A stretch of 64,000 nt of DNA, taken from Clostridia bacterium. GTDB taxonomy: Bacteria > Bacillota > Clostridia > Christensenellales > Borkfalkiaceae. Each line of letters opens with the position of its first letter. Position 1 is the stretch's first letter. Below, in pieces: positions 9,345-18,882 of the stretch. Where the stretch lies: contig JAFTKC010000006.1 of NCBI GenBank assembly GCA_017456055.1, positions 1 to 64,000 of the forward strand. The letters are read 5' to 3'. Position numbers and translations under genes: made by a program. The notes below the pieces were generated by a model. It was not told the DNA's origin. It did not search any database and saw nothing but the letters and a program-made list of their open reading frames with translations.

Positions 9345-9920
9345 ATGAAGTTAATCGTTGGACTCGGTAATCCTGATAAGGAATACCTAAACACTTTTCA
9401 CAATCTGGGCTTTATGTCGGTAGACAAGTTGGCTAACGCCCTAAATATAGAGTTTAATAAGCAAAAGTGCAAGGCTATGATAGCGGAAACCAAAATAAAC
9501 GGAGAAAAGGTTATTCTAGCCAAACCTTTAACTTATATGAATTTAAGTGGAGAAAGCATTAGAGAACTTCTTTCCTTTTATAAAATCGAACTTGAAAATT
9601 TAATAGTTATATACGACGATTACGATTTGGAAAAAGGTGCTATTCGCATTAGAAAGGAAGGCTCTGCCGGTACTCATAACGGTATGAGAAATATCGTTAA
9701 AGAGTTATCTAGCACAAACTTTAAGCGTGTTAGAATAGGCTTTAAGCAAGATGGGGAAGTTAAAATTCCACTTATAAATTACGTTCTTTCGGGAATAAAA
9801 AAAGAAGAGAAAGATCTTTTTGAAAAGGCAACTGAAAGGGCAAGTAAAGTTGCGCATGAATTTATTTTAGGCGTTGACTTTGATAAAATTATGCAAAAAT
9901 ACAACGGCAAAATCGACTAG
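9345..9920 (+). CDS. pth: Peptidyl-tRNA hydrolase
   Basis: Releases tRNA from peptidyl-tRNAs that drop off the ribosome. The active-site set is present: N9 in LIVGLGNP, catalytic H19 in TFHNLGF, N66 in TYMNLSG, D91/D92 in IYDDYDLEKG and N112 in GTHNGMRN. Length 191 is typical. AGGA sits just upstream of the ATG. It is followed 18 nt later by mfd, the usual Firmicutes pth-mfd pairing, and the two probably share a transcript. Confidence 0.96.
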   Translation: MKLIVGLGNPDKEYLNTFHNLGFMSVDKLANALNIEFNKQKCKAMIAETKINGEKVILAKPLTYMNLSGESIRELLSFYKIELENLIVIYDDYDLEKGAIRIRKEGSAGTHNGMRNIVKELSSTNFKRVRIGFKQDGEVKIPLINYVLSGIKKEEKDLFEKATERASKVAHEFILGVDFDKIMQKYNGKID

Positions 9921-9938
9921 ATTATATTTAAGGAAATT

Positions 9939-12900
9939 ATGCTGGATTTTTTGTTAAAACTAAAGAATAGTAAAAACTCTATAAACGAGTTTTGTTCGTC
10001 CGTCCACCAAGGTATACCTTCGGTGGCGTTCGGCGTTGGGGGGAGTTTTAAGAGTTTTTTAGTTTCTCAAATTGATTTGCCTATATTATATATTGTTAAA
10101 GATTCAATTACTGCCGAGAAAAGTGTTAAAGAAATAAGCGAATTTTCAGGTAAAAAAGTGGTTTATATTCCACCTAGAGACTTAAATTTGCTAGTTATAA
10201 AAGCCTTTTCTAAAGATAGTTTTTTCGAGCGAATAAAGGCTATCGACGAGATAAAATCTGCCGATATAGTAGTTGCTACGCCCGAAACTATTTTGCAAGG
10301 ATTTTCTAAGGATATTCGCTCTATTTCGTTAGAAAAAGGCAGTAATTTTGATATTTACGAGTTGATTAGAACGCTCGTAGACTTAGGCTACGAAAGAGTT
10401 GAAACGGTGGAAGGAAAGGGCGCGTTTTCCGTTCGTGGCGACCTAGTGGAAATTTTTCCTATAAACTGCGATAGCGCCGTTAGGCTTGACTTTTTTGGCG
10501 ATAATTTAGAGTCAATTAGGTCTTTTAATCACGAAACAAGAGAAAATTTAGGTTATCTAGACGAGGTTAGAATACTTCAAGCTACTGAGTTTACTTTTAA
10601 TAACGATAGTTATGAAGACGTTGAAAAGGCTTTTAATCAAGAGTTAAAAAATATTGCTGATAAGCAAAACTACCTTAAACTTAGTCAAGTTAAAGACCAA
10701 GTTTTATCGGCTTTTGAGAGTAAAGATAGAGATACACTCTCTTGTTTTTCCTATCTTTCACGAGATAACGTAAGCATTTTTTCACTCTTAAAAGGAAACG
10801 CAATCGTTTGCTACGACGAAGCAAAATCAATAGAGCAAACCTTTCAAATTTACGAAAAAGAATTTTTAGATAGATTCGATAGTCTATATTCTAGTGGAGA
10901 ACTTTTAAGCAAGGCAAAAGAAAGCCTATTTTCCTACGAAGAAATATTAGCAAAACTTAGAGAAAGGTTGCAAATAGCCGTTCAAACGCTATCAACTTCA
11001 ATACCGTTTTTTAATCCCCTAAAGATAGTAAATCCACAAATTTCAGGAATTGCAAACTATCATCTCGACTTTAAGGAAGTGTACGCCGATATAAATAATT
11101 GGGCGTATTCAAACTACACGGTTATCGTGTTTACGGGTACGGAAAAAAGAGCCAGAGATTTTAACTTTGAACTCTCTAAAACGGGAGTTGCAAGCACTCT
11201 AGTTAAACCTTCTAAAATGCAAGGGGTTATGATTAGCGATAAAAAACTTTCTTCTGGTTTTATTTTCCACGAAGAAAAACTAGTCGTTATAGGTAGTGGA
11301 AATCTCTACGCAAGACAAACCCAACTAAAGAGATACAAGAGTAAAAAACAAGGCTTTTTCACAGCGCCTGAAACGGGGGACTATTGCGTTCACGAAACGC
11401 ACGGAATAGGTAAAGTGTTAGGCGTAAAAAAGATTTCTACACTAGAGAGTACTAAAGACTACGTTGCCGTTTTATATGCTGGTGGGGATATTTTGTACGT
11501 TCCCGTCGAGCAAATGGACCTACTCACTAGATATCTAGGTGCAGAGAAAAATCCTAAACTATCTAGAATTGGTGGAGTGGATTTTGAACGGGTTAAAAAA
11601 TCGGTTAGAGACAGCATAAAAAAGATGTCGTTTGACCTTAAAAAATTATATAACGAGCGTAAAAATGCAGAAGGTTATAGGTTCTTTTCGGATGAAGAAC
11701 TTGAAAAGGCGTTTGAAGATCAATTCCCATTTGAAGAAACTATCGACCAATTGACAGCCGAAAAAGATATAAAAGAAGATATGGAAAGCCCTGCCGTTAT
11801 GGATAGACTAATATGTGGAGACGTGGGATTTGGCAAAACGGAAGTGGCGTTTAGGGCTATTTTTAGGGCAATTCTTAACGGGAAACAATCGGTTTTACTT
11901 GCGCCGACCACTATTTTAACCGAACAACACTACAATACTGCCGTTAAGAGATTTGAAAACTTCGGGGTAAATATCGCCTGCTTAAATAGGTTTAGAAGAC
12001 CAAAAGAACAAGAGAAAATTCTAGAGGACTTAAAGTCAGGTAAAATTGATTTAATTATCGGCACGCATAGGCTACTTAGTAAGGATGTTGAGTTTAAGGA
12101 TTTAGGGCTATTAGTTTTAGACGAAGAACAACGTTTCGGCGTGGAACACAAAGAGAAAATTAAACTTCTAAAAAAGAACGTTGACACTCTCACCTTAACG
12201 GCAACGCCAATACCAAGAACGCTTCACATGTCCCTTTCGGGAATAAGGAGCATAAGCACTATAAACACGCCACCAAAAAAGAGATTACCAGTTCAAACGT
12301 ACGTGGTGGAAGAAACCGATTCGCTAATTAAAGACGCAATAGTTAGAGAAATCAATAGGGGTGGACAAGTATTTATTCTCTACAATAGAGTTGAGAGCAT
12401 AGTTGCCTTTGCAGAGAGAGTTAGAGGGCTACTTCCAAACGTTAAGATGACCGTTGTTCACGGACAAATGGACGAGCGTACGATGGAGAGAAATATAAAC
12501 GAGTTTTATAAAGGCGAAACTTCTCTTTTGATTTCTACGACCATTATAGAAAACGGCATAGACTTGCCTAAGGCGAACACGATTATCGTTATTGATGCTG
12601 ATAGGCTAGGGCTATCAACTCTCTATCAATTAAAGGGAAGAGTAGGGCGTAGCAACCGCCTTGCTTACGCGTATTTTACTTTTAAGCGAGAAAAAATATT
12701 ATCTAACACGGCTTATGAAAGACTTAACGCAATAATCGAATTTACCGAAATGGGCAGTGGCATTAAAATCGCTATGCGAGATTTGGAGATTCGTGGAGCA
12801 GGGAATATCTTGGGCGCAGAGCAACACGGGCACATGGATAGAATAGGGTACGAGTTGTATTCAAAACTGCTTAGAGAAGAACTTAGTGAAACGGAAGAAA

Positions 12901-13358
12901 AAGTTCCCGAACTAGATATTAGAATTACTGCGTTTATTCCCGAAAAATATATTGAAAGTAATACTTCTAGAATGGAGTGTTATAAGGAAATTGCAGAGAT
13001 TGATTCGCTAGATGCTGAAAGAGAATTTATTAGCACTATTGAAAGTAATTACGGCAAACTTCCAAAAGAAGTTTTTGCCCTAGTAAATATTGCAGTCACC
13101 AAGTATTTGGCAATGAAACTAGGCGTGGAAAAAATAGTTATTTCTAAAGACGAGAGAAGACTTGTTTTAAGTGATTTGTCCGCCTTAAAGGACGGCGCTA
13201 TTCTTAAAGCGATAAAAGAGTCGAACGGAGACGCATCTATTAGCGTATCTTCTAAAATATGTATAGACTTTTTATCACAGAGCGAAGATACGCTCGAAAC
13301 CTTACTTAAAATGAGAATATTTTTGGAAAACGCCTTAAATTATAAGAAAAATACTTAG
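9939..13358 (+). CDS. mfd: Transcription-repair coupling factor Mfd
   Basis: An ATP-dependent translocase that removes stalled RNA polymerase and recruits UvrA to the lesion. At 1139 residues it is full length. It has a UvrB-like N-terminal half, a CarD-like RNA-polymerase-interaction domain beginning at GDYCVHETHGIGKVLG (about 480), a RecG-like motor with Walker A GDVGFGKTE (about 627), DEEQRFG (about 727), TATPIPRTLHMS, GRVGRSNRLAYAYF, and the C-terminal TRCF domain. It has an AAGGA ribosome binding site. No terminator is visible before the next promoter. Confidence 0.96.
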   Translation: MLDFLLKLKNSKNSINEFCSSVHQGIPSVAFGVGGSFKSFLVSQIDLPILYIVKDSITAEKSVKEISEFSGKKVVYIPPRDLNLLVIKAFSKDSFFERIKAIDEIKSADIVVATPETILQGFSKDIRSISLEKGSNFDIYELIRTLVDLGYERVETVEGKGAFSVRGDLVEIFPINCDSAVRLDFFGDNLESIRSFNHETRENLGYLDEVRILQATEFTFNNDSYEDVEKAFNQELKNIADKQNYLKLSQVKDQVLSAFESKDRDTLSCFSYLSRDNVSIFSLLKGNAIVCYDEAKSIEQTFQIYEKEFLDRFDSLYSSGELLSKAKESLFSYEEILAKLRERLQIAVQTLSTSIPFFNPLKIVNPQISGIANYHLDFKEVYADINNWAYSNYTVIVFTGTEKRARDFNFELSKTGVASTLVKPSKMQGVMISDKKLSSGFIFHEEKLVVIGSGNLYARQTQLKRYKSKKQGFFTAPETGDYCVHETHGIGKVLGVKKISTLESTKDYVAVLYAGGDILYVPVEQMDLLTRYLGAEKNPKLSRIGGVDFERVKKSVRDSIKKMSFDLKKLYNERKNAEGYRFFSDEELEKAFEDQFPFEETIDQLTAEKDIKEDMESPAVMDRLICGDVGFGKTEVAFRAIFRAILNGKQSVLLAPTTILTEQHYNTAVKRFENFGVNIACLNRFRRPKEQEKILEDLKSGKIDLIIGTHRLLSKDVEFKDLGLLVLDEEQRFGVEHKEKIKLLKKNVDTLTLTATPIPRTLHMSLSGIRSISTINTPPKKRLPVQTYVVEETDSLIKDAIVREINRGGQVFILYNRVESIVAFAERVRGLLPNVKMTVVHGQMDERTMERNINEFYKGETSLLISTTIIENGIDLPKANTIIVIDADRLGLSTLYQLKGRVGRSNRLAYAYFTFKREKILSNTAYERLNAIIEFTEMGSGIKIAMRDLEIRGAGNILGAEQHGHMDRIGYELYSKLLREELSETEEKVPELDIRITAFIPEKYIESNTSRMECYKEIAEIDSLDAEREFISTIESNYGKLPKEVFALVNIAVTKYLAMKLGVEKIVISKDERRLVLSDLSALKDGAILKAIKESNGDASISVSSKICIDFLSQSEDTLETLLKMRIFLENALNYKKNT

Positions 13359-13384
13359 TGGTCAATAAAATATCAAAAAAATGA

Positions 13385-13413
13385 TTGCAATTTTTGAGTA
13401 TTTAGGATATACT
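13385..13413 (+). promoter_or_regulatory. Promoter of the lipoprotein gene
   Basis: TTGCAA (13385-13390), 17-nt spacer, TATACT (13408-13413). Confidence 0.7.
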
Positions 13414-13467
13414 TAATAAATGTAGTAATATCAAATAATTATGGCAAAGTATTGGAGAAAACGATAT

Positions 13468-15351
13468 ATGAAAAGAAAAATTACGTCGATAGTAGGATTT
13501 ATTATGGCAGTTCTTATGAGCATGGCCTGTGTTTCAGGCTGTAGATTAATCACTACTAACAACGACAGGGATATGGACCAAGTCGTAGCAACCATCAATC
13601 TAAACGAAAAGGAAGAAAAGATTTATAAAAGAGATATGGTAATGCAATATCTCAACTACGGCTACACTTACGTTCAAAGTTATGGCTACACCTTAGAGCA
13701 AACTTACGAACTTATTTTCGACGGACTTATCACTTCGAGAATTATGGCTCAAGGCGCTATGAAAGTTTTTGAAGAAGAAAACAAGGTGCTTAACGCAAGC
13801 ATTACCGACGTAAATAATCCCGAAAGATATTTAGACGAAGAGGCAGTTGTAGACGCACTTTATAACACTCGTCACTCTATTAGTGAATTGATTGAATCTA
13901 TGTTAGAAGCAGAAGAAGAAAAATATCAAGACGCTTATATTGGAGACGTTCGTGCCGTTCCAACCAACGCAACTAATAAGGCAGTTGAATTATCACTTGA
14001 TGAAAAGAAAGAATACAATAAAGAAAAGTTCGATATCTCTTCCGACGCTGCTCATAGAGATGCCTTCAACGATATCGTTGAACTTCTAAAGGTAAACAGC
14101 CTTTTAGAAGACGCTTCTACTAAGTTTGACGGAACTTTAGAAAGCACCCTTTACTATAAGAACACTTACAAGTCTAATCTAGAAGCAGAACTTTTAACTA
14201 GACTTGAGGAAGATCGTTCACTTTCAGTTAGATCGGCTCTAACCTTTGAAGAATTAGAAAACGAATATCTAGAGGCTCTAGAAGACCAAAAGAATTGGAA
14301 TAACGCAGATTTCGTGACTGCTTTAGGAAGTGCAAGCGTAGGTTCTCCAATGTTATACTCTTCATTTGGAAGTTATGGATACGTTTACAACCTATTGCTC
14401 GGCGCAACTAGTGAACAAACTTCTGCAATCAGCGCTATAAAGACTGAAAATCCTAATATCTCAAATGAAGATTTTGCTAAAGAAAGAAAGGAAATCTTAA
14501 AGGCAACTTTAGTTAAAGACCTTCGTTCAGGTTGGGTAATTTCTGGATTCGATGCTGAAATGAGAGGGGAAGACTTCATATTTACCGGCGACTATACCTT
14601 TGCTAAAGATAAGGCAAACGCACTTGCTTTCCAAGGCAAAGTAAACAAGATTAAAGATGCAGACGCTGAAAAACATCAATCTGCTCTATACACCGTCACC
14701 GATACTACCGTTTACGAATTAGACGCTTTCATTGATTTTATGAACGGATATTTAGGTGGTACGGCAACCGACAATACTAGCGCATACGCAAGTTTAGGCG
14801 ATTCTATTTACGGCGCTAAAAATCTTGAAGGCGTTAGCGAATACACGGCAAAAATCAACGATATGTTATTTGCTTTCTCAACCGATAGTGGTTCACTTAA
14901 CACCTATAAAGGATACGTAATTAAACCTCCAGTTGACGGCGCTAATACCGAAGAGTACGTTGCTACTTTCGGCGAGGCTGGTAGAATCCTACTTGAGCAA
15001 GGCGAAGGATACGTTATCGTAGCATCTGACTACGGCTATCACGTAATGTTCTACTCAGAACAATTTAGCATTGATTATAGCGTAGGTAGTTTAGTTGAAT
15101 ATCTAAATAAAGAAGCAGGCGAAACTAAGACTAGAGATCAATGGATTGAATACTACAATTCAATGGTAGAAGATTGGGAAGAGTTTGCTAATGAAAACAA
15201 CTATCTATATAACACCGCAAATTCATTGACTACGGCTAAGGTTAACAATGCGCTTGCTACCGTAGAGAGAGAATTGATTAACGCTAACCGTTATGACGTT
15301 TCTGATAAAGTAGTTCTTTATAAGGATAGATTCCAAGACCTTTATAAATAA
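13468..15351 (+). CDS. Secreted lipoprotein, PrsA/SurA-like foldase candidate
   Basis: A type II signal peptide ends in the lipobox VSGC, so the mature protein should be lipid-anchored outside the membrane. GGAG at about 13454 fits the ATG at 13468 (627 residues) better than the ATG at 13441. The start VVATINLNEKEEKIYKRDM and the following helix-rich 150 residues resemble the SurA/PrsA N-terminal chaperone domain. Near the C-terminus, EGYVIVASDYGYHVMFYSEQF resembles the last strand of a parvulin domain. A full parvulin domain is not obvious, so enzyme activity is doubtful. Its position after pth-mfd matches prsA in some Firmicutes. Role inferred: folding of exported proteins. Confidence 0.6.
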   Translation: MKRKITSIVGFIMAVLMSMACVSGCRLITTNNDRDMDQVVATINLNEKEEKIYKRDMVMQYLNYGYTYVQSYGYTLEQTYELIFDGLITSRIMAQGAMKVFEEENKVLNASITDVNNPERYLDEEAVVDALYNTRHSISELIESMLEAEEEKYQDAYIGDVRAVPTNATNKAVELSLDEKKEYNKEKFDISSDAAHRDAFNDIVELLKVNSLLEDASTKFDGTLESTLYYKNTYKSNLEAELLTRLEEDRSLSVRSALTFEELENEYLEALEDQKNWNNADFVTALGSASVGSPMLYSSFGSYGYVYNLLLGATSEQTSAISAIKTENPNISNEDFAKERKEILKATLVKDLRSGWVISGFDAEMRGEDFIFTGDYTFAKDKANALAFQGKVNKIKDADAEKHQSALYTVTDTTVYELDAFIDFMNGYLGGTATDNTSAYASLGDSIYGAKNLEGVSEYTAKINDMLFAFSTDSGSLNTYKGYVIKPPVDGANTEEYVATFGEAGRILLEQGEGYVIVASDYGYHVMFYSEQFSIDYSVGSLVEYLNKEAGETKTRDQWIEYYNSMVEDWEEFANENNYLYNTANSLTTAKVNNALATVERELINANRYDVSDKVVLYKDRFQDLYK

Positions 15352-15367
15352 AAATTAACTAAAAAGG

Positions 15368-15396
15368 AAAGGACAAAACGCTACGTTTTGTCCTTT
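15368..15396 (+). terminator. Terminator-like hairpin after the lipoprotein gene
   Basis: A perfect 13-bp inverted repeat, AAAGGACAAAACG / CGTTTTGTCCTTT, with a 3-nt loop. The following T-run is short and runs into TATAAT (15396-15401) just upstream of the next start codon. Confidence 0.75.
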
Positions 15397-15406
15397 ATAA
15401 TATCAA

Positions 15407-15997
15407 ATGATAATTTATTTAGATACTGAAACCACCGGACTTAGACCGGGTAAAATTTGCCAACTTTCATATTTAATTCAGTCGGGCAATAAAATTAGAG
15501 AAAAGAATTTCTTTTTTAGCGTAGACTACGTTGAGTCGGGCGCTCTTGCCGTTCACGGCTTTTCCGTGCCTAGACTTAAAGTCTTATCTAAGGGGAAAAA
15601 GTTTTGCGATTTTATCGACGAAATTGAAAAAGATTTTAACGATGCCGATTTAATAGTTTCTCATAACACTTCCTTTGACTTTATGTTTTTAGATAAAGAG
15701 TTTACTGATTGTGGCAGAGTTTTTCCAAGAGAAAAGGGATTTTGTTCTATGAAAAATTCGGTGACTATTTGTAAACTTTCAAGGACTAATCATAGGGGCT
15801 ATAAATACCCTAAACTAAGCGAACTCTGTGGTTATATCGGGGTAAGCGACGATTATTTGCTAAGCAAAACCGAAGAGTATTTTGAAGAGAAATGTGGTTA
15901 TCACGACGCGAGATTCGATACTACTGCAGTTTGTATTGCCTGCAATCTTTTAATGAATTCTCGCGAGCAGTTTTCTATATTAAAAGATTATCTATAA
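15407..15997 (+). CDS. DEDDh-family 3'-5' exonuclease (DnaQ-like)
   Basis: A 196-residue RNase T/DnaQ-type exonuclease. Visible are exo I MIIYLDTETTGLRPG (D6, E8), exo II region VSHNTSFDFMFLDKEF with its Asp, and exo III YHDARFDTTAV (catalytic His and Asp). It could act in proofreading, repair or RNA trimming; standalone versions are common and the substrate is not predictable. There is no ribosome binding site: a TATAAT at 15396-15401 ends only 5 nt before the ATG, suggesting a leaderless or nearly leaderless mRNA. Confidence 0.88.
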   Translation: MIIYLDTETTGLRPGKICQLSYLIQSGNKIREKNFFFSVDYVESGALAVHGFSVPRLKVLSKGKKFCDFIDEIEKDFNDADLIVSHNTSFDFMFLDKEFTDCGRVFPREKGFCSMKNSVTICKLSRTNHRGYKYPKLSELCGYIGVSDDYLLSKTEEYFEEKCGYHDARFDTTAVCIACNLLMNSREQFSILKDYL

Positions 15998-16020
15998 AAA
16001 ACGAACTATTTAGTAAGAAA

Positions 16021-16059
16021 AGCCCACTATACTTCGCAATTTGCGAAGTATGGTGGGCT
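16021..16059 (+). terminator. Long terminator-like inverted repeat
   Basis: AGCCCACTATACTTCGCAA pairs with TTGCGAAGTATGGTGGGCT with a single G-T wobble and almost no loop. It lies 23 nt after the exonuclease stop codon. The following T-run is weak (TATATTTATTAT). Confidence 0.65.
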
Positions 16060-16104
16060 ATATTTATTATGGATTCAAAGGTCATTAAGAATAGAAGTTT
16101 CCTA

Positions 16105-16132
16105 TTGACAAAAGTTTTTTTTATGATACAAT
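16105..16132 (+). promoter_or_regulatory. Promoter of the cysteine-peptidase gene
   Basis: A perfect TTGACA (16105-16110), 16-nt spacer, and TACAAT (16127-16132) preceded by TGA, so partly of extended -10 type. AGGAGG follows at 16141. Confidence 0.8.
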
Positions 16133-16155
16133 TTAAAAAAAGGAGGTAAAAAGAT

Positions 16156-17777
16156 ATGAAGAAACTTTTTAGAATTGTTGCTAATCTCTTTGCCTTTATT
16201 TTACTTAGCATAATTGCGTTATTTGCTTTTAGCGGAGCGGAAATGTATAATCAAGATTTTGTTAGTGCAAGAAAAATTACAATGTCTATTTTTCAGAGGA
16301 TAATGAGGGAACAATTTATACTACGTACTTAAAAAATTTAGACGAAAACGAAGATTTTATATTGACCTATAAGAGTGGTGGTGGATATGCAATATTTTCA
16401 AAAGATGATATGCAACTTTTAGAATATAGTGAAAGAGGAAATCCATATAAGGACGTGGGAAAGGATAACGCATATTATGCAGGACCGAGCGAATACTATG
16501 AAAAGGAAGAAACAGAGTTTAAGAATATTAAAACTGATAGAAAAATATCTATCGAAAAAGCAAAAAAGATAGGGGAGAAAACTAGTGAGTTCGTTAACTC
16601 AATAAATATACTAAAAAGAATAGAAGTTAAATCATTAGATTCTTTGCAAAGCATTAACAAAAACGAGACTACGATAGAAAAGTCGTCGGAATCGACAGGA
16701 AAAGAACCAGTGCCTATTGATCAATATAGAGTTGTTAGTAAAAAATATATTGACAATAAAGAGTATTTTCAAGTTAATCCGTATTTTGCCTATAACGTAT
16801 ATGGAACATGTACGACAGTTGCGACTCAATTACTGTTAGGATATAATAATTGGGCTAAGGATGGTAGATTGATAACTAATCCAAATTTTTTGTGGGGTAG
16901 AAGTGGAGAAGACATTAGTCAAAATTTAAATAAACCACTACATAAAGATACGATTAGTACAACAGACGCATTTTATTTGTGTTTACTTGAGGAAATTGAT
17001 CCCGAGGGTTATGAACAAACGATAACTAACAATGCAGATAAACAGGAAGATATGGGTGGGGCAACTATAGCAGATGCGAAAAGGGGCATTTTGTATTATC
17101 TAGAAAACTATGTAGAAGAAACAGTAAGAAACCAAATAACTGTCTCAACAGATTATATATTTGGTGTATATAATACAATTGTCACGGAAACAAATTACAA
17201 TAGACCAGTAATGGTAGGAATTAAATCATATGAAGAAGATGGTTCATTATCGACAAGTGGACATATGGTTGTTGCCTATGGTTATCAAACTTTTGACGTT
17301 GCAGGAGAAAATATAGATGGGATTATATGTCACTATGGTTGGCATGATGACGAAGAAAAGGGTATAATATATAATGAGGTTTGGGTAAATTCTTCGTGGG
17401 CAACTTGTTGCTTGACTTTTTCAACTTCTCACGCGCATACGGACAAATTTATTACCTATGTTAACGAAGAAGGAGAAACTAATGAAGATACTCATATCTT
17501 GCGTTGTGCAACTTGTAATAGAATAGCACCAACGAATAATCACGCTTTTTCAACATACGAAAAGATAGACGTTTTTGGCGAAAGGGATGGGGATCCTGTA
17601 AAACATATAGCTAAATGTTATTGTGGTTATACTTGTGAAGAAGAGCATTCTTTTTATTATTACTCGAGAAACAATTCGACACATATTAAGAAATGTAGTA
17701 AATGTGGTCATAAAAAAGAAGAACCACATTTCCAAAAATATCCAGGAGAATGTTGGATATGTTGCGCAAAATGGTAG
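16156..17777 (+). pseudogene. Secreted papain-like (C10/C39-type) cysteine peptidase, interrupted by a frameshift
   Basis: AGGAGG and the ATG at 16156 open a 58-codon frame encoding a signal peptide (MKKLFRIVANLFAFILLSII, then ALFAFSG), stopping at 16332. The rest continues in another frame from about 16275. Adding one A to the A5 run at 16272-16276 joins them into VSARKNYNVYFSEDN and on to 17777 (about 540 residues). A streptopain-propeptide-like GGGYAIFS..LLEYSERGNPY precedes a likely catalytic Cys in NVYGTCTTVATQLLLGY and His in SGHMVVAYGYQ. The C-terminus has three CxxC-His repeats, zinc-ribbon-like. Either a recent lesion, a sequencing error or a programmed shift; a TTG start at 16362 would lose the signal peptide. 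Confidence 0.7.
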
Positions 17778-17786
17778 GAGAGGAGC

Positions 17787-18833
17787 ATGAAAAAGATTTT
17801 TAAGAAGAAAAGTTTTCGAATTATTTCCATATTTCTTGCCCTAATAGTTTTGCTTGGTGTAGGTTATGGGATACTATATTATTTAGAAGGACGTCCTGCT
17901 ACAGGACTTTATCCAATCACAACTCTTGAATATGAAAGCGCGTATACTTTAGAAGAGAATCTCGAAAGATTAAATAAAGAGATGGACGACGTTTTTTGGG
18001 AATTAAAAGAGACGGAGTTTTTGCAAGATTATAAATTATATCCCGTGTATAATTTCAATAATCAACCACAATTTTACGTAGTTGAACTTTTAGGTATCTA
18101 CGACGTTTTTAATAGTCAAGAATTTAAGGATAAATTAAAAAACGAGTGGGACAATGCACCACTATGCTTTTCAGACATTGATGCTTTGCCGTCGGAACTT
18201 ATTTCTGATGCCGATAAGGAATTTTATAAGAATTATTACCCTAATATTGAAATGATTAAGGAGTTAAATCTTGAAAGAAGAGATATACAAGTTGTCGGCG
18301 TAATGATAGAAGATGAGTTAAGAGTTTTTAGCCCGCCTGGGTCAAATTTGAATTATGGAACTGGACTCATCGGTGGTTACGATGATTTTACTCATTTTTC
18401 ATTTAGACAGTTGCAAGTTTTAGTGAGTAAATATGGAGAAGAGAAATTTACCACTTTTGCGGCGGGATTTTCTTTTTATGAAGAGATAGACTTTTTTAGT
18501 AAAACGCATTTTAACGGGCTTGACTCCAATCAACCTAATTTAATAACGAATAGCCCTTACCAAGATAAAAAGTTGTATTTTGGTATAAGAAATCGTTGGC
18601 AAAACTGCATAGTGGGATATGAAAAAGACGGAGAAATATATAGTTTAACAGAAGATCCTTTTTACGTAAAGGTTGGAGAAAAAAAGGTTGGTTGTTCTAC
18701 TGAAAACGTAGTTCAAAAAATTGGCGAATATAATAAGATAATTCCTAAAGAATGTTATCAGGGCTTATCATATCAAATAAAAACAGGTTCTGAGCCACAA
18801 GAGAGTTTTACTATTTTTAGTAGAAATACTTAA
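17787..18833 (+). CDS. Membrane-anchored extracellular protein of unknown function
   Basis: Not recognised. A basic N-terminus (KKIFKKKSFR) and one hydrophobic segment (about 12-32) would anchor a 315-residue extracytoplasmic domain rich in aromatic and acidic residues. Two cysteines lie in the last third. No lipobox or repeats are visible. A strong ribosome binding site (AGGAGAGGAG) lies only a few bases before the ATG, and the start is 9 nt after the peptidase gene, so both should be co-transcribed and end at the same terminator. A role linked to the secreted peptidase (partner, substrate or inhibitor) is a guess from position only. Confidence 0.75.
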   Translation: MKKIFKKKSFRIISIFLALIVLLGVGYGILYYLEGRPATGLYPITTLEYESAYTLEENLERLNKEMDDVFWELKETEFLQDYKLYPVYNFNNQPQFYVVELLGIYDVFNSQEFKDKLKNEWDNAPLCFSDIDALPSELISDADKEFYKNYYPNIEMIKELNLERRDIQVVGVMIEDELRVFSPPGSNLNYGTGLIGGYDDFTHFSFRQLQVLVSKYGEEKFTTFAAGFSFYEEIDFFSKTHFNGLDSNQPNLITNSPYQDKKLYFGIRNRWQNCIVGYEKDGEIYSLTEDPFYVKVGEKKVGCSTENVVQKIGEYNKIIPKECYQGLSYQIKTGSEPQESFTIFSRNT

Positions 18834-18845
18834 ATGCAAAAAGAA

Positions 18846-18882
18846 AACGCCACGACCTATTGGTCGTGGCGTTGCTTTTTTT
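18846..18882. terminator. Bidirectional terminator between convergent genes
   Basis: A 12-bp GC-rich stem AACGCCACGACC / GGTCGTGGCGTT with a TATT loop, then a T-tract (18876-18882) on the plus strand and AAAA before the stem for the minus strand. It separates the plus-strand gene ending at 18833 from luxS on the minus strand. Confidence 0.88.
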
